From JBLRWS01 sp047921075 (lineage in GTDB: Bacteria > Bacteroidota > Rhodothermia > Balneolales > Balneolaceae): DNA of 64,000 nt. Position 1 is the stretch's first letter. Each line of letters opens with the position of its first letter. Location of the stretch: the NCBI GenBank assembly GCA_047921075.1, contig JBLRWS010000003.1, forward strand, positions 17,847 through 81,846. The letters run 5' to 3'. Below are positions 7,491 through 17,016 of the stretch, piece by piece. The position numbers and the translations under genes are program-made. The notes under the pieces were generated by a model. It ran no database searches and was not told the DNA's origin. It saw only the letters and a program-made list of their open reading frames with translations.

Positions 7491-9800
7491 TCACTGTGGA
7501 AGGTCTTTCTCAGTGGGCGACTCCTTCGTAAAGGTAAGGGTAAACGAAGTAGCGGAGGAATCGGATGTGTAAGCGGTGTGCCCGCCAAGCTGTTCGGCGA
7601 GTGTGTCAATTAACTTGATTCCAAGTGATTTTCCGGGTTTCGTATTGTCCACATCAAAACCGACACCGTTGTCGGTGATTGTGATGGTTACCAAATTATT
7701 CTTTTCGGTGAGCCTGAGATGAATGCGCCCCGATTTCCGTCCTGGAAAAGCGTGTTTGATGCAGTTGGTAATCACCTCATTCAGGATCAGTGAACAGGGG
7801 ATCGCCTGATTTACGTTTAGTGTGACCGGTTCAAGATCACTGGTCAGATTTAGGTCGGTTTCGAACTGCATTGTATTAATGATGGACTGCGTCAACTCAA
7901 GCAGATTCTCTCCAAAATCGATTTTTGAAAAATTCTGCGACTGATACAGGCTTTCGTGTATGTTGGCCATCGATTTGATCCGGAGTACACTCTGTAACAA
8001 CAGGTCACTGAGCATGTCATTATCACTTGTCATCGCCTGCATCTGCATCATTCCGGCAACCACAGCCAGATTATTTTTTACACGGTGATGAATTTCGGCC
8101 AGAAGCGTTACTTTCTCTTTGAGCGATTCCCGAATGGCCAGCTGGGCTCGTTTTCGCTCGGTAATGTTGGTTAGCGAACCTACAATCATCACTGTTTTTC
8201 CGTCTCGAACAACCGGCGCCTCATTTACTTCTACCCATAGTTTGAAGCCATTGCGATGTTGCAGTTCCAGATGGTAAGGCGGCTGGGGCTTGCCGGTCTC
8301 AATGGCGAGAAGGGTGTTGCGCATACCGGCTTCATTCAGCGGATGGTCGGTAATAAAGTTCGTCCATTTTCGCATCGCCTCTTTCGGTTCATAGCCAAAA
8401 AACTCCAGCGATTGAGGGCTTACGTAGGTCAGATTATGATCGGTATCATGCCGATAGAAAAGATTGGTCGAATGTTCGATGATATCACGCAGCTTCTGTT
8501 CGGTATCGAGCAGTTTGTTTTGTGCCTCCTTTAACTCGGTAACATCGGTGGCTACGCCGCCGATGGCGTCTTCAAAACCGGGCACACCTTTAAGTGGAAA
8601 AATATTGGCAATGAATACTTTATTTCCGCTTTCAAGCTCCACCATTTCTTCAAATGAGTGTGCTTTGCCGGAGCTGTGTACCATGCGATCCCGTTCGGAA
8701 ATCCGTTCGGAAACGTCGGGAGGGAAAATGGTAGAAATTTGTTTGCCGAGGGCATTGGTTGCATCTACGCCAAATGTTTTCATCCACTCCTGATTGGCGA
8801 GCAGCAAGGTGCCGTCAAGCCGGCGAATCCAAATGGGCGTCTGTGTGCGATTGATAATCGCCTCGAGCAAAAGCCGGTATTTCTCTGATTCAACTTGGGC
8901 CCGCTTTTGGTGATCGATGTCCTGCGTAGTACCGAACAACCGGATACACTCCCCATTAGCCATCTCCACATCAGCTACGGTACGAATCCACCGCTCATTT
9001 CCCTTTGCGGTAACAATCAAAAGGTCCAACTCATAAGAGTTACAGTCTTCAATCGCTTTTTCTACAGCTTCCCTGATCCGTGTGCGATGCTTCCCTTGCT
9101 TGTAAAAGTTGATGGCAGTTTCTACGTCCGGTTCATAATCGGCAGGGACTTCATGGATTGCACGAACCTGATCCGACCAATAAAGCTGATTGGTTTTCAG
9201 GTTCAGATCCCACGTACCGATGCGCGCCATTTCGAGCGATGCAAGTACACGCTGTTTCTCTTCATCGTTATGGCCCAACTCATGAAGCATCATAACCGTA
9301 ATCGTTTCGCCATCTGTGGGGCGTAGAGTCGACAAGATGAGCTCGGTTGAGCGCCATGTCTGATTGCCCAGATGCAGATTTACCACGATACGCTGCGCGC
9401 CGTTGGCAATGCTTTCTGTTGAAATAGCGTCGATCCGTTGAAACGAATCTTCATCCAAAATGGAGGAGAGATGAAGGGTTTGGCTAACGCTTCCAGGATT
9501 TCTAAAAATAGTATCAAATGCCTCATTACGGTAAACGATCTCCATCTGCGGATTTAATGCGGCAATAGGCAGGTGATTTTGAGAGACGATTTGCCTGAAA
9601 AATGAAGTGGCAAACGATGGTTTGGAGGAGGGCGCTTCCACTCGCCGGCAGAGCGAGTCAACCCGATCGGCTAACCGCTGCAGATCGTTAAGTAGGTCTT
9701 TACGCACCCTCTCTTCAGGCAAAGCGTCAAGCTCTTGCTCAAGGTGATCTGCTCCGGAAGCGAGTTGCTCCAGAAGTTGCCGGATGTTATTCTCACTCAT
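7491..9800 (-). CDS. Multi-PAS sensor histidine kinase, HisKA_2 type
   Basis: A 769-residue cytosolic sensor kinase without transmembrane segments. After a coiled-coil start (1-65) come about four PAS/PAC modules, roughly 70-185, 190-300, 310-430 and 440-555. The dimerisation domain is of the HisKA_2 type: EIHHRVKNNLAV places the phospho-acceptor His at 571 or 572. The ATPase domain has N-box LNEVITNCIKHAF (about 673-685), G1 DNGVGFD (710-716) and G2 GKSLGIKLI. HisKA_2 kinases often signal through response regulators or PhyR-like proteins, but none is encoded nearby, so it is an orphan. A perfect inverted repeat lies 37 bases upstream. The ligands sensed by the PAS domains are unknown. Confidence 0.93.
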   Translation of the reverse strand: MSENNIRQLLEQLASGADHLEQELDALPEERVRKDLLNDLQRLADRVDSLCRRVEAPSSKPSFATSFFRQIVSQNHLPIAALNPQMEIVYRNEAFDTIFRNPGSVSQTLHLSSILDEDSFQRIDAISTESIANGAQRIVVNLHLGNQTWRSTELILSTLRPTDGETITVMMLHELGHNDEEKQRVLASLEMARIGTWDLNLKTNQLYWSDQVRAIHEVPADYEPDVETAINFYKQGKHRTRIREAVEKAIEDCNSYELDLLIVTAKGNERWIRTVADVEMANGECIRLFGTTQDIDHQKRAQVESEKYRLLLEAIINRTQTPIWIRRLDGTLLLANQEWMKTFGVDATNALGKQISTIFPPDVSERISERDRMVHSSGKAHSFEEMVELESGNKVFIANIFPLKGVPGFEDAIGGVATDVTELKEAQNKLLDTEQKLRDIIEHSTNLFYRHDTDHNLTYVSPQSLEFFGYEPKEAMRKWTNFITDHPLNEAGMRNTLLAIETGKPQPPYHLELQHRNGFKLWVEVNEAPVVRDGKTVMIVGSLTNITERKRAQLAIRESLKEKVTLLAEIHHRVKNNLAVVAGMMQMQAMTSDNDMLSDLLLQSVLRIKSMANIHESLYQSQNFSKIDFGENLLELTQSIINTMQFETDLNLTSDLEPVTLNVNQAIPCSLILNEVITNCIKHAFPGRKSGRIHLRLTEKNNLVTITITDNGVGFDVDNTKPGKSLGIKLIDTLAEQLGGHTAYTSDSSATSFTLTFTKESPTEKDLPQ

Positions 9801-9836
9801 ATACTATACCCACGATCCAAAAAAAGGAAGGACAGG

Positions 9837-9850
9837 TACAATGTATTGTA
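9837..9850 (-). promoter_or_regulatory. Inverted repeat TACAAT-GT-ATTGTA upstream of the histidine kinase
   Basis: TACAAT at 9837-9842 and ATTGTA at 9845-9850 form a perfect 14-base palindrome, 37 bases before the kinase start on the minus strand and 37 bases after the RNase D stop. The position fits an operator overlapping a kinase promoter. No clear terminator for the upstream gene was found; AAAACCG and CGGTTTT around it could form only a weak one. Confidence 0.35.
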
Positions 9851-9887
9851 TATCCCTAAAACCGACAAAACCGTTTTTCTGCAGGTT

Positions 9888-11057
9888 CTACCGGTTTTCA
9901 GAAAAGCTTAAATACGGTTCGGTAGAGAGGTTCAGTTGTTTGGCTGTCTGTCGAATCAGCTCTTCCTTATAGGGTGGAAGGGTCAGGTTATCGTCCAGTA
10001 CCATCTCTTCTACGAGGCGGTTGCTAAACAGAAATGTAGATGTTCCTTCACCGTAAGCTTTCTCAATGTGCGCTTTAATGGGGTCGAACAGCTCTTGTTT
10101 GGCCTGCTGAACAAGTTCACGGTGCTCACGGCGCTCATTTTTCTGCTCCCGGGTGGGCGGCTTGCTTGCGGGATCGGTTTTGGAAAGTTTTTTCTCTGCC
10201 GCTTCTTCGGCTGCCTGCTGCAGTGTATTGGCCAGATCGCGGCTAACTCCACGCTTTTTAAGAGCGGGATGGATACCACGGATGGTATGCAACTCACCCG
10301 CGCTCTGCGGTTTTCGGGCCAGGCGCTGCAACACATGCTTCTGCACCACTTTGTACATCGGTTTATTCAGTATTTCCGCCTTTCGATCAAAAAAATGGGC
10401 AGCGGTTTTGTAGATGTGCCATTCGTATTCGGTCAGATTTTGTTTCTCCTTTTCCCGGACAACCGGATCTTTTAGATCGGAAAAATCAGCATGATTCCAC
10501 TGTTGATTCTCTTCCTGAATCCACCGCAGTACCTGTTTCTCTTCGGCTTGTTTAAAGAGCTCTTCTTTCAGGTCGTGCAAGTGCTGTACATCCCGCGCAG
10601 CATAGCGAATTTGTTCGTCGGTAAGCGGCCGCTTCATCCAGTTGCTTTTTTGCGACGAACCGGCGGTGTCTATACCGAGAATGGTTTCAAGGTAGGAGTC
10701 GAGTGAAGCGGGCGGATAGTTTAGCAGATGCGTGGCAAGACTTAAATCGCACACATCAGACGGAAAGCAACCAAGCGAATGGAGCAGGCGTATATCCTCA
10801 CTGCAGGAAAATGCAATCAGCCGCTGGCCGGACTTTTCAAAGAGTTGGAAAAGGGGGGAGAGGTTGATCTCTTCCGGAAAAGGATCGATCAGATAGGCGT
10901 GATGGCCGTCACTTACCTGAATAAGACAGAGGTTGAACCCGTAGGCGTGGTAGTTACGATCGAACTCCAGATCAAAGGCAAGCTCTTCGGTTTGTTTCAG
11001 CGTAGCAAGGGCCGAATCGAGCGCAGGTTGTGTAGTTACATAGGTGTAGTTGCTCAT
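9888..11057 (-). CDS. rnd: Ribonuclease D
   Basis: A 389-residue 3'-5' exoribonuclease acting on tRNA precursors and other structured RNAs. The DEDD-type catalytic domain has Asp29 and Glu31 (LAFDLEFD), an Asp in SEDIRLLHSLG and the final YAARD motif of DEDDy enzymes. It is followed by HRDC-type helical domains (about 205-280 and 300-380). The start at 11057 was chosen because its ATG overlaps the upstream stop (ATGA). A longer frame from 11132 would add 25 residues lying inside the uracil-DNA glycosylase gene with no family similarity. The linker between the HRDC modules is Lys/Glu-rich. Confidence 0.92.
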   Translation of the reverse strand: MSNYTYVTTQPALDSALATLKQTEELAFDLEFDRNYHAYGFNLCLIQVSDGHHAYLIDPFPEEINLSPLFQLFEKSGQRLIAFSCSEDIRLLHSLGCFPSDVCDLSLATHLLNYPPASLDSYLETILGIDTAGSSQKSNWMKRPLTDEQIRYAARDVQHLHDLKEELFKQAEEKQVLRWIQEENQQWNHADFSDLKDPVVREKEKQNLTEYEWHIYKTAAHFFDRKAEILNKPMYKVVQKHVLQRLARKPQSAGELHTIRGIHPALKKRGVSRDLANTLQQAAEEAAEKKLSKTDPASKPPTREQKNERREHRELVQQAKQELFDPIKAHIEKAYGEGTSTFLFSNRLVEEMVLDDNLTLPPYKEELIRQTAKQLNLSTEPYLSFSENR

Positions 11058-11797
11058 GATTCTCTTCCGGCAGTTAGTTCGTCGAAGCGCTGCCGCACAG
11101 CCTGTACATCTTCCCAGGCCGGACGTTTCCATTGTTGGTTTCGTAGCAGCGCGGCGGGGTGGTAGGTGATCATGAGCTCAATGTTGTGAAATTGATGAAC
11201 GTGCCCGCGCATCTGTTTTAGCGGGATCTCTTCGCCCAGAAGCGCCGAGCCGGCAATGCGCCCAAGCCCGAGTATAATTTTTGGGGCGATCAGCTCAATC
11301 TGCCGCTCCAGATAGGGGAGGCTGGCGGCAATCTCTTCCGGCTTCGGATTGCGGTTGTTGGGCGGGCGGTGTTTTAAAATGTTGGTGATGTATACCTCAT
11401 CCCGATCAAACTTAATGGCCGCCAGAATTTTGGTCAGCAATTGTCCGGCCGCACCCACAAACGGAACACCTTCACGGTCTTCCTGTTCGCCCGGGGCTTC
11501 TCCGATCACCATCAGATCGGCCTGCGGATTACCGCTGCCAAACACCAACCGGGTATCGGCAAGATCGGTTCGCAGTGTATCGGTTTGTTCGCAGAGGCTG
11601 CGTAGTTCGTCGAGTGTGGAACAGCCTGCAATGGGGGTAGGCTCTGCGGGTTGGGTCTGCAATTCGCCATGGGCTCTGTCAGCAGAAGTGCTGAGTTCCG
11701 GTTCCGAATATTCCGGCACGGAGAACTCGCCATATATCGAGCGTTCAATCTCCAAAAACTGTTCAATCCGGTCAATAAGGGGGCGTGGTTTGGTCAT
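11054..11797 (-). CDS. Family-4-like uracil-DNA glycosylase lacking the Fe-S cluster ligands
   Basis: A 247-residue uracil-DNA glycosylase of the family-4 type, which excises uracil from DNA. The motifs are GEAPGEQED (99-107), VPFVGAAGQLL, ITNILKHRPPNNRNP and the C-terminal HPAALLRN (213-220). Classical members bind a [4Fe-4S] cluster with four Cys. Here the first Cys is kept (Cys69), but the CxxC partner is Thr72, the Cys of VKCRPP is His143 and the later AAC is AAS (Ser159). Three of four ligands are lost, so the cluster is probably absent. The first 55 residues form a low-complexity acidic N-terminus. The stop overlaps the RNase D start. Confidence 0.88.
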   Translation of the reverse strand: MTKPRPLIDRIEQFLEIERSIYGEFSVPEYSEPELSTSADRAHGELQTQPAEPTPIAGCSTLDELRSLCEQTDTLRTDLADTRLVFGSGNPQADLMVIGEAPGEQEDREGVPFVGAAGQLLTKILAAIKFDRDEVYITNILKHRPPNNRNPKPEEIAASLPYLERQIELIAPKIILGLGRIAGSALLGEEIPLKQMRGHVHQFHNIELMITYHPAALLRNQQWKRPAWEDVQAVRQRFDELTAGRES

Positions 11798-11803
11798 AAA
11801 ACG

Positions 11804-13354
11804 CTAACGGGCAATTTTTTGGAACCGGACATCCCGGTAATAATTGGTGGGGTAAGCGCCTACCTGCAACATCAGGGGACGCAGGGTGTATCGGATTGTC
11901 ATTGAGTCGATATGGCCCTCCAGAGCATGATGGAAGCGCACAAACTCCTCGCGCAGTGCGGGGTTGTCCCATACAATCCGGAACGTGTCGTAATGCCAGT
12001 GCTCGAGGGTGGCGGTTAACGTCTCATCATTCCAGGCGGTAAGCCGCAGTGTCTCGCCGTTAAGCGAAATGCGCATCGTGCCGTAGAGGTCATCGTCGTA
12101 AAATCCGGCGTAGTCGTCCAGGGGGCGGCTTGCAGAGGTACCCATGACGCGGGTCGATTCGAACGCCTGCCGCTGTTCCATTGCGTTGCGATAGCGCTGA
12201 TCGTATTGTGATTTAAAGATCTGATTCCAATCGGTGGCTTCCTCACCGATAAAGTGGTCGATCAGGGTGTACGCCACCGCTTGCTGAAAACTGCTGAAGG
12301 TGTTTGTAATGACGATAATTCCCAGCTCTTCCTCCGGCATCAACATAAATATGGTGTTCATGCCGTCGGTAGCGCCACCGTGCGAGAGCAGCCGCCGTCC
12401 CCGGTAATCGGTAATACGCAAGCCGTATCCATACGATACCTGAGCTCCGGTGATGGAGTTGGTGGGGAGAGAAACTTTCGGTGTCTGTATTTCCCGCATG
12501 GTTTCGGGACGCACCAGCCGTTTGCCGTTCCATTCGCCGGTCGTTCCTAAGTAGAAATTCATCCATTTTGCCATGTCTGCAACGGTACTGTTTACCCCGC
12601 CTGCAGGAGTGGCGTTGTCCCAGTTTCGGCGGGGTATCTCCACCACCTCACCCTCTATTTCCTGATGGGGCCAGGCCGCATTTGATTCGTCGAGTCGGGT
12701 AATGGAAGGCACCGTACGGCTCATTCCAAGCGGTTCAAAAAGCCTTCGTTCTATATATTCACCAAATTCGAGGCCGGATGCGGCAGCTACAATTTCTCCG
12801 GCTGCCGCATACATCATGTTACTGTAGACGTACTGTTGGCGAAAGGGCTGCTCAAACTCGTGATGCCTCATGTGATGTAGCAGCTCCTGTGTAGGGTGAT
12901 TGGTCATAAATTGAAGCCGGTTACCGAGCATTCGCCCCACTCCAACCTGATGCGTTAAGAGATCCCGAATTGTGGCTTGTTCGGTAGCATACGTATCACT
13001 CAGGCGAAACCATGGCAGATGGTCAATGACGCGGTCATCCCAGTCTAAAATTCCCTGATCTACCAACATTCCGATGGCGACGGCTGTCATATTTTTACTG
13101 ACCGAAGCGATGCCAAACTGGGTCTGCTCATCAACGGGATGCGGTTCACTCTGTTTCCGAACGCCAAAACCGCCGGTAAACAGAATTTCTCCGTCTTTTA
13201 CAATCCCGATGGCTATGCCGGGAATGTTCCACTCGTCCAGCCCTTGTTCAACAAAGGTGTCGAAGCCGCGCGGTATTGCGTCCTGAGAAACGGCTTCTGT
13301 ATGCCACAAAAACAGCAGTGCGAAAATAAACGGAAGAGTGCGAATAGTAACCAT
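11804..13354 (-). CDS. Exported serine hydrolase, class C beta-lactamase/PBP4* fold (S12 family)
   Basis: A 516-residue secreted hydrolase. The start at 13354 places a good signal peptide (hydrophobic stretch ending AVSQD) at the N-terminus; the upstream ATG at 13387 would precede it with 11 extra residues. The catalytic SxxK is Ser84-Val-Ser-Lys87, the YxN motif is Tyr177-Ser-Asn179 and the HxG motif is His325-Gly-Gly. After the catalytic domain (to about 370) is a beta-barrel-like C-terminal domain with DDYAGFYDDDLYGTMRI. Substrates in this family range from peptides to esters, so true beta-lactam resistance is not implied. It ends 6 bases before the glycosylase start. Confidence 0.92.
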   Translation of the reverse strand: MVTIRTLPFIFALLFLWHTEAVSQDAIPRGFDTFVEQGLDEWNIPGIAIGIVKDGEILFTGGFGVRKQSEPHPVDEQTQFGIASVSKNMTAVAIGMLVDQGILDWDDRVIDHLPWFRLSDTYATEQATIRDLLTHQVGVGRMLGNRLQFMTNHPTQELLHHMRHHEFEQPFRQQYVYSNMMYAAAGEIVAAASGLEFGEYIERRLFEPLGMSRTVPSITRLDESNAAWPHQEIEGEVVEIPRRNWDNATPAGGVNSTVADMAKWMNFYLGTTGEWNGKRLVRPETMREIQTPKVSLPTNSITGAQVSYGYGLRITDYRGRRLLSHGGATDGMNTIFMLMPEEELGIIVITNTFSSFQQAVAYTLIDHFIGEEATDWNQIFKSQYDQRYRNAMEQRQAFESTRVMGTSASRPLDDYAGFYDDDLYGTMRISLNGETLRLTAWNDETLTATLEHWHYDTFRIVWDNPALREEFVRFHHALEGHIDSMTIRYTLRPLMLQVGAYPTNYYRDVRFQKIAR

Positions 13355-13536
13355 AAAGTTGTGTTTAAAGGTAAATGAGATGGGCATAATGTACAGCGAA
13401 TTTTAGAGAAGAACGAGGCGGGTTCTCCTATCCGGGTATTGCATGGTGACGATTATCTATTTTGATGAGTCAGGCAGATCGATGCAAAGAATCAGGGTGT
13501 AAAAACGTGAATTCGAGCAGGGAGTCCGTCACGGCA

Positions 13537-16500
13537 CTACGGCAGTGGATCGCGTTCCATGCGCCGCAGCATATCAAAATAGCGTTCGATAAGCTGACGA
13601 TATTCATCACTGAAACGTGTGTAGGAGGGATCCTGAAGCCGCGTTCGAATTTCCTGTTGAAGCTCTTCGAGTGTCATGTCGGGGGGAAACTCGCTGGCTA
13701 ACGGATCGGCGCGCGTACCTTCTCGCTGTTCCTCTTCTCCGCGCTGTTCAAGCGACTCTTCGGCACTGAGCATTCGGGAGAGGATGTTTTGCTGGCGCTC
13801 TACCATGATTGGGTCAAGCAATCCGCCGCGCATGTCGTTGATGGAATCTTCCATGTCCTCCATCATACGCTGCAGTTCACTCAGGGTACGATCGCCCTCG
13901 CGAAGGGCACCGCCTCGCTGCAACTCTTGCAGCTGCCGCCTTATCTCGTTTTGCTGGCGAGCCATCTGATCGAGCCGTTCCATTTGATCGCGGCTGAGCC
14001 GGTCGCCCTGCATATCGTTAACCATTTGCTGCATCATCTGATTCAGCTGTTGCTGATCCTGCGACATATCCCGCAGCTGTTCGGTCATCTGTTCCATACT
14101 CATCCCTCCACCGCCACCGGCGCCATCCTGATCCATCAGCTGATCGAGCAGATTGGCCAACATGGAGGTGAGATCGTTGATGCCGCCCAGCGACTCGCGA
14201 GAGGCAATGGTTGCACCCCGCTGGTTTCGCTCGGCCATCTGGTCTACCGAGCGGTTGATGGTTCGATCTACCTCCGATTTTTTCCGGTTGATGCGGTTCG
14301 GCAGGCCGGGAATTTCTGTAGAGAGCTGAAACAAGGAGTCGGCCGTGAGCGAAAACTGGTTGCGAATGTAGCTTTGCGTGCGGGCAAGATCGACAAAGCC
14401 GAGGTTCTGGCTTCGCGTTTGTGTGGCATTTTCCGAGAGACGCTCCTGTGTTTCCGACAGGTCCAGCATAGTGAATAAAATACGCTGCAGGGCCAGTATA
14501 TTCACATTGAGCTGCTGCCCGCTCATCTGCTGCATGGAGCTGCGCAAGCGTTCAGATTGTTCCTGTAGCTGCTGGCTGATTTGCTGCTGCTGTTGCTGCA
14601 TGTTTTCGGGAACTTGCTCACCGCCTTCTTGCGGCTCTCCGTTTTGCTGACCGCCATTTTGAGGAGCCTGATCGCCCTGTTGTTCAACCTGATCCGACAG
14701 GTTACGCATATCCTCCATAATCTGATCGAGCTCTTGCCGGATCTCTTCGCGCAGCGATTCGATCTGCTCGCGTGCCCGTTCGGGGGGATTTTCGCCAAGA
14801 GTATTCAACTGCTCTGACAGACTTTCAAGATCGGACTCGGAAGATTCCATCTCATTTCGAAGCTCATCCATCGTCTGTTCGTCGCGCGATTCGATGCGTT
14901 GGGACAAGTCGTCGAACTGATCGGCAAGCCGGTTCAGATCGCTGTTCAGTTTTAGCTGTTTAAAGAGTTCACGGGTGCGCTCCAGCCGCTCGCGGTACAC
15001 CTCTTCGTTAAAGCTCACGTTTTCGAGGGCCCGCTCCATTTCGTTGGGGCTCATTCGCTCCAGCGCGTTCCGCAACTCTTCCAGCGCCTCACGAAAAGCG
15101 GGATCGTCGAGTTCATCCATCAGCTGTTGCAGTTCGCGATAGGCTTGTCGGGTCTCTTCCGAAACGTTGCTGTTCTGTTCAATATCCCGTTGCAGCTCAT
15201 TAAACTGCTCCTGAATGCGCTGAATCTCTTCTTCAACCTGGCGCTGCTGATCGGTAACACTTTCCAGCAACTCCTGCTCCTCAAAGCCGCCTTCGGGATT
15301 TTGCCGCAGTCGGTCAAGAAACCGCTCGTATTCGCTCTGCATCTCCTCGTACTGCTCGCTTACCCGGTCCATCTCTGCCTGAACATCCCGTTCGCGTTCA
15401 TCCATCGATTCGTAAAACTCAGCCAGCGATGGAATCTGAATGGTAACCGGTTGAGATTCGCCCCATTTACCACCGGCAATAGCGTCGTTATCCCGCACGC
15501 GGATGGTGAACCGGAGCTCATCCCTTGGACGTAGCGCAAAGGGTTCCAGATCCCATTTGAACGCCTGTGCTACGCCGTTTTCCGGGGTTTCGAGTGAAAG
15601 CCGGCCCGTTTCAGGCTCATCCACAAAAGCCCGGCGGCGTTCCCACCGAAGTTCGGCAGTTTGGAGTCCGAAATCGTCCGTTGCAACATAGATAATGTCC
15701 ATTTCGGAAGGTTCCGATTCCATGACGGTGCCTGACGGCTGCCGAATGGTTACAACGGGATGTTCATCGTCTGTGAGCTGAAGTACAAACCGAAATGGAT
15801 TACGGTTTTCGAGGCCATCGGTATCGGTTAGGGCAAAACTGAGTGTATCATCTTGTTGCGGTTCAAACCGTGTAGTCACTTCCAGGCGAGAATCCTCTTT
15901 GAGGGAGAGGGAGGGAGCATCCACTGCTTGCCGGCTTTGCAATTCGGCCTGTGCCAGGGGCTTGTTGCTGGTGCCGGTTAATTCTACCTCGGACCCTCGC
16001 AGCAGCCGTATGGAGGTAAATGGATAGGAATGGACTTGTCTGTCGAGGCCGGTGTAGGCGGGCGGTTGTACGGTGGCTGTAAGTGCATCGAAGCGGGGGT
16101 TGAGCTGTACAACCATCCGGTACTCGTCTGATTGAAAACCGTCAAAGGAGAGTTTCCAGTCAATCGAGGAGGTAAGCTCAATCGGATCCGATTCGAAACG
16201 GGTATCGCCGGCCTGGCGGAGCGGACGCTCCCGAAACTCCTCTTCTACATCGGTTTTGAAGAGAAGTACAACGCGCTGCGGCTCACGCCCGTTTAAAAAT
16301 TCGATAGTCGGTGCAAAGGCAAAGCCATGCTCAACCGTGGCAGATTCCGGAGTAATGACAAATTCGTAGGGGTTGGGCTTTTCGTAGCTTTCCCAGAAAG
16401 CGAGAGAGCGCTGCAGGCTGTCGGTTTGCAGAGTGCCGGTTACGGCAAAAAGGAACAAGGCCAAACCGCTGATGGCGATAGATTTTCGAAACCGCTGACC

Positions 16501-16962
16501 GGTGCCGCTTTCCCGAACGTAGGCATCTGCGCTTCGGCCAAGAGAGGCCGCATCAATCCGGTTTAAATTTTCCTGAAGAGCCGCATCATAAAACCGGGAT
16601 GCCGATTCCGGCCGGTGATGATACAAATCCAGTATGTTGCGTATCTGTTGTCCGTCGGATGGACGGGTCTGTAAAAACCGATCGGCAAATGTTTGCAGCG
16701 TGTGGTCGGCCCGTTTTCGGTAGACGAGCCAGGCGGTGCCTATGCCGATTAGGGTGGCTGCGCTAAGAATGCTGCTTTTCACACCGGGCGATGCGAATGC
16801 GCCGGTTTCGATCCACACGTACAACGCGATAATGAGAAGAGCTACAGCGGCGCCTAAGAGAGATGCGGAGATACCCTGCATTCTACGGGCTTTACGGGCA
16901 GCGTTGGTTAGCTGCTCGTCAAGTTTCTGAATCTTTTTATGAATGTGCGCTTGCTGCTGCAT
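13537..16962 (-). CDS. DUF4175-family large membrane protein with coiled coils
   Basis: A 1141-residue protein of the DUF4175 family known in Bacteroidota and relatives; its function is not established. Two transmembrane helices near the N-terminus (about 46-70 and 80-95) and another at about 155-177 precede an Ig-like/beta-rich periplasmic part to about residue 520. From there to the end it is mostly long coiled coils and Gln/Glu-rich repeats, including a poly-Gln stretch near 780-800 and MEQMTEQLRDMSQDQQQLNQ-type repeats later. The protein probably forms an extended periplasmic rod. It lies alone, 54 bases upstream of the hydrolase gene. Relatives often sit beside MoxR/DUF58/Bat gene clusters; none is seen here. 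Confidence 0.85.
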   Translation of the reverse strand: MQQQAHIHKKIQKLDEQLTNAARKARRMQGISASLLGAAVALLIIALYVWIETGAFASPGVKSSILSAATLIGIGTAWLVYRKRADHTLQTFADRFLQTRPSDGQQIRNILDLYHHRPESASRFYDAALQENLNRIDAASLGRSADAYVRESGTGQRFRKSIAISGLALFLFAVTGTLQTDSLQRSLAFWESYEKPNPYEFVITPESATVEHGFAFAPTIEFLNGREPQRVVLLFKTDVEEEFRERPLRQAGDTRFESDPIELTSSIDWKLSFDGFQSDEYRMVVQLNPRFDALTATVQPPAYTGLDRQVHSYPFTSIRLLRGSEVELTGTSNKPLAQAELQSRQAVDAPSLSLKEDSRLEVTTRFEPQQDDTLSFALTDTDGLENRNPFRFVLQLTDDEHPVVTIRQPSGTVMESEPSEMDIIYVATDDFGLQTAELRWERRRAFVDEPETGRLSLETPENGVAQAFKWDLEPFALRPRDELRFTIRVRDNDAIAGGKWGESQPVTIQIPSLAEFYESMDERERDVQAEMDRVSEQYEEMQSEYERFLDRLRQNPEGGFEEQELLESVTDQQRQVEEEIQRIQEQFNELQRDIEQNSNVSEETRQAYRELQQLMDELDDPAFREALEELRNALERMSPNEMERALENVSFNEEVYRERLERTRELFKQLKLNSDLNRLADQFDDLSQRIESRDEQTMDELRNEMESSESDLESLSEQLNTLGENPPERAREQIESLREEIRQELDQIMEDMRNLSDQVEQQGDQAPQNGGQQNGEPQEGGEQVPENMQQQQQQISQQLQEQSERLRSSMQQMSGQQLNVNILALQRILFTMLDLSETQERLSENATQTRSQNLGFVDLARTQSYIRNQFSLTADSLFQLSTEIPGLPNRINRKKSEVDRTINRSVDQMAERNQRGATIASRESLGGINDLTSMLANLLDQLMDQDGAGGGGGMSMEQMTEQLRDMSQDQQQLNQMMQQMVNDMQGDRLSRDQMERLDQMARQQNEIRRQLQELQRGGALREGDRTLSELQRMMEDMEDSINDMRGGLLDPIMVERQQNILSRMLSAEESLEQRGEEEQREGTRADPLASEFPPDMTLEELQQEIRTRLQDPSYTRFSDEYRQLIERYFDMLRRMERDPLP

Positions 16963-17016
16963 GGTATGCTAAGGCGGATGATGACCTGCTAATTTAACTG
17001 CTTAAGAGCTGTAAAA

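Noticed and set aside
13789..14478. A 229-codon open frame on the plus strand inside the DUF4175 gene
   Set aside because: It is the antisense of a repetitive coiled-coil region, which keeps frames open by composition.
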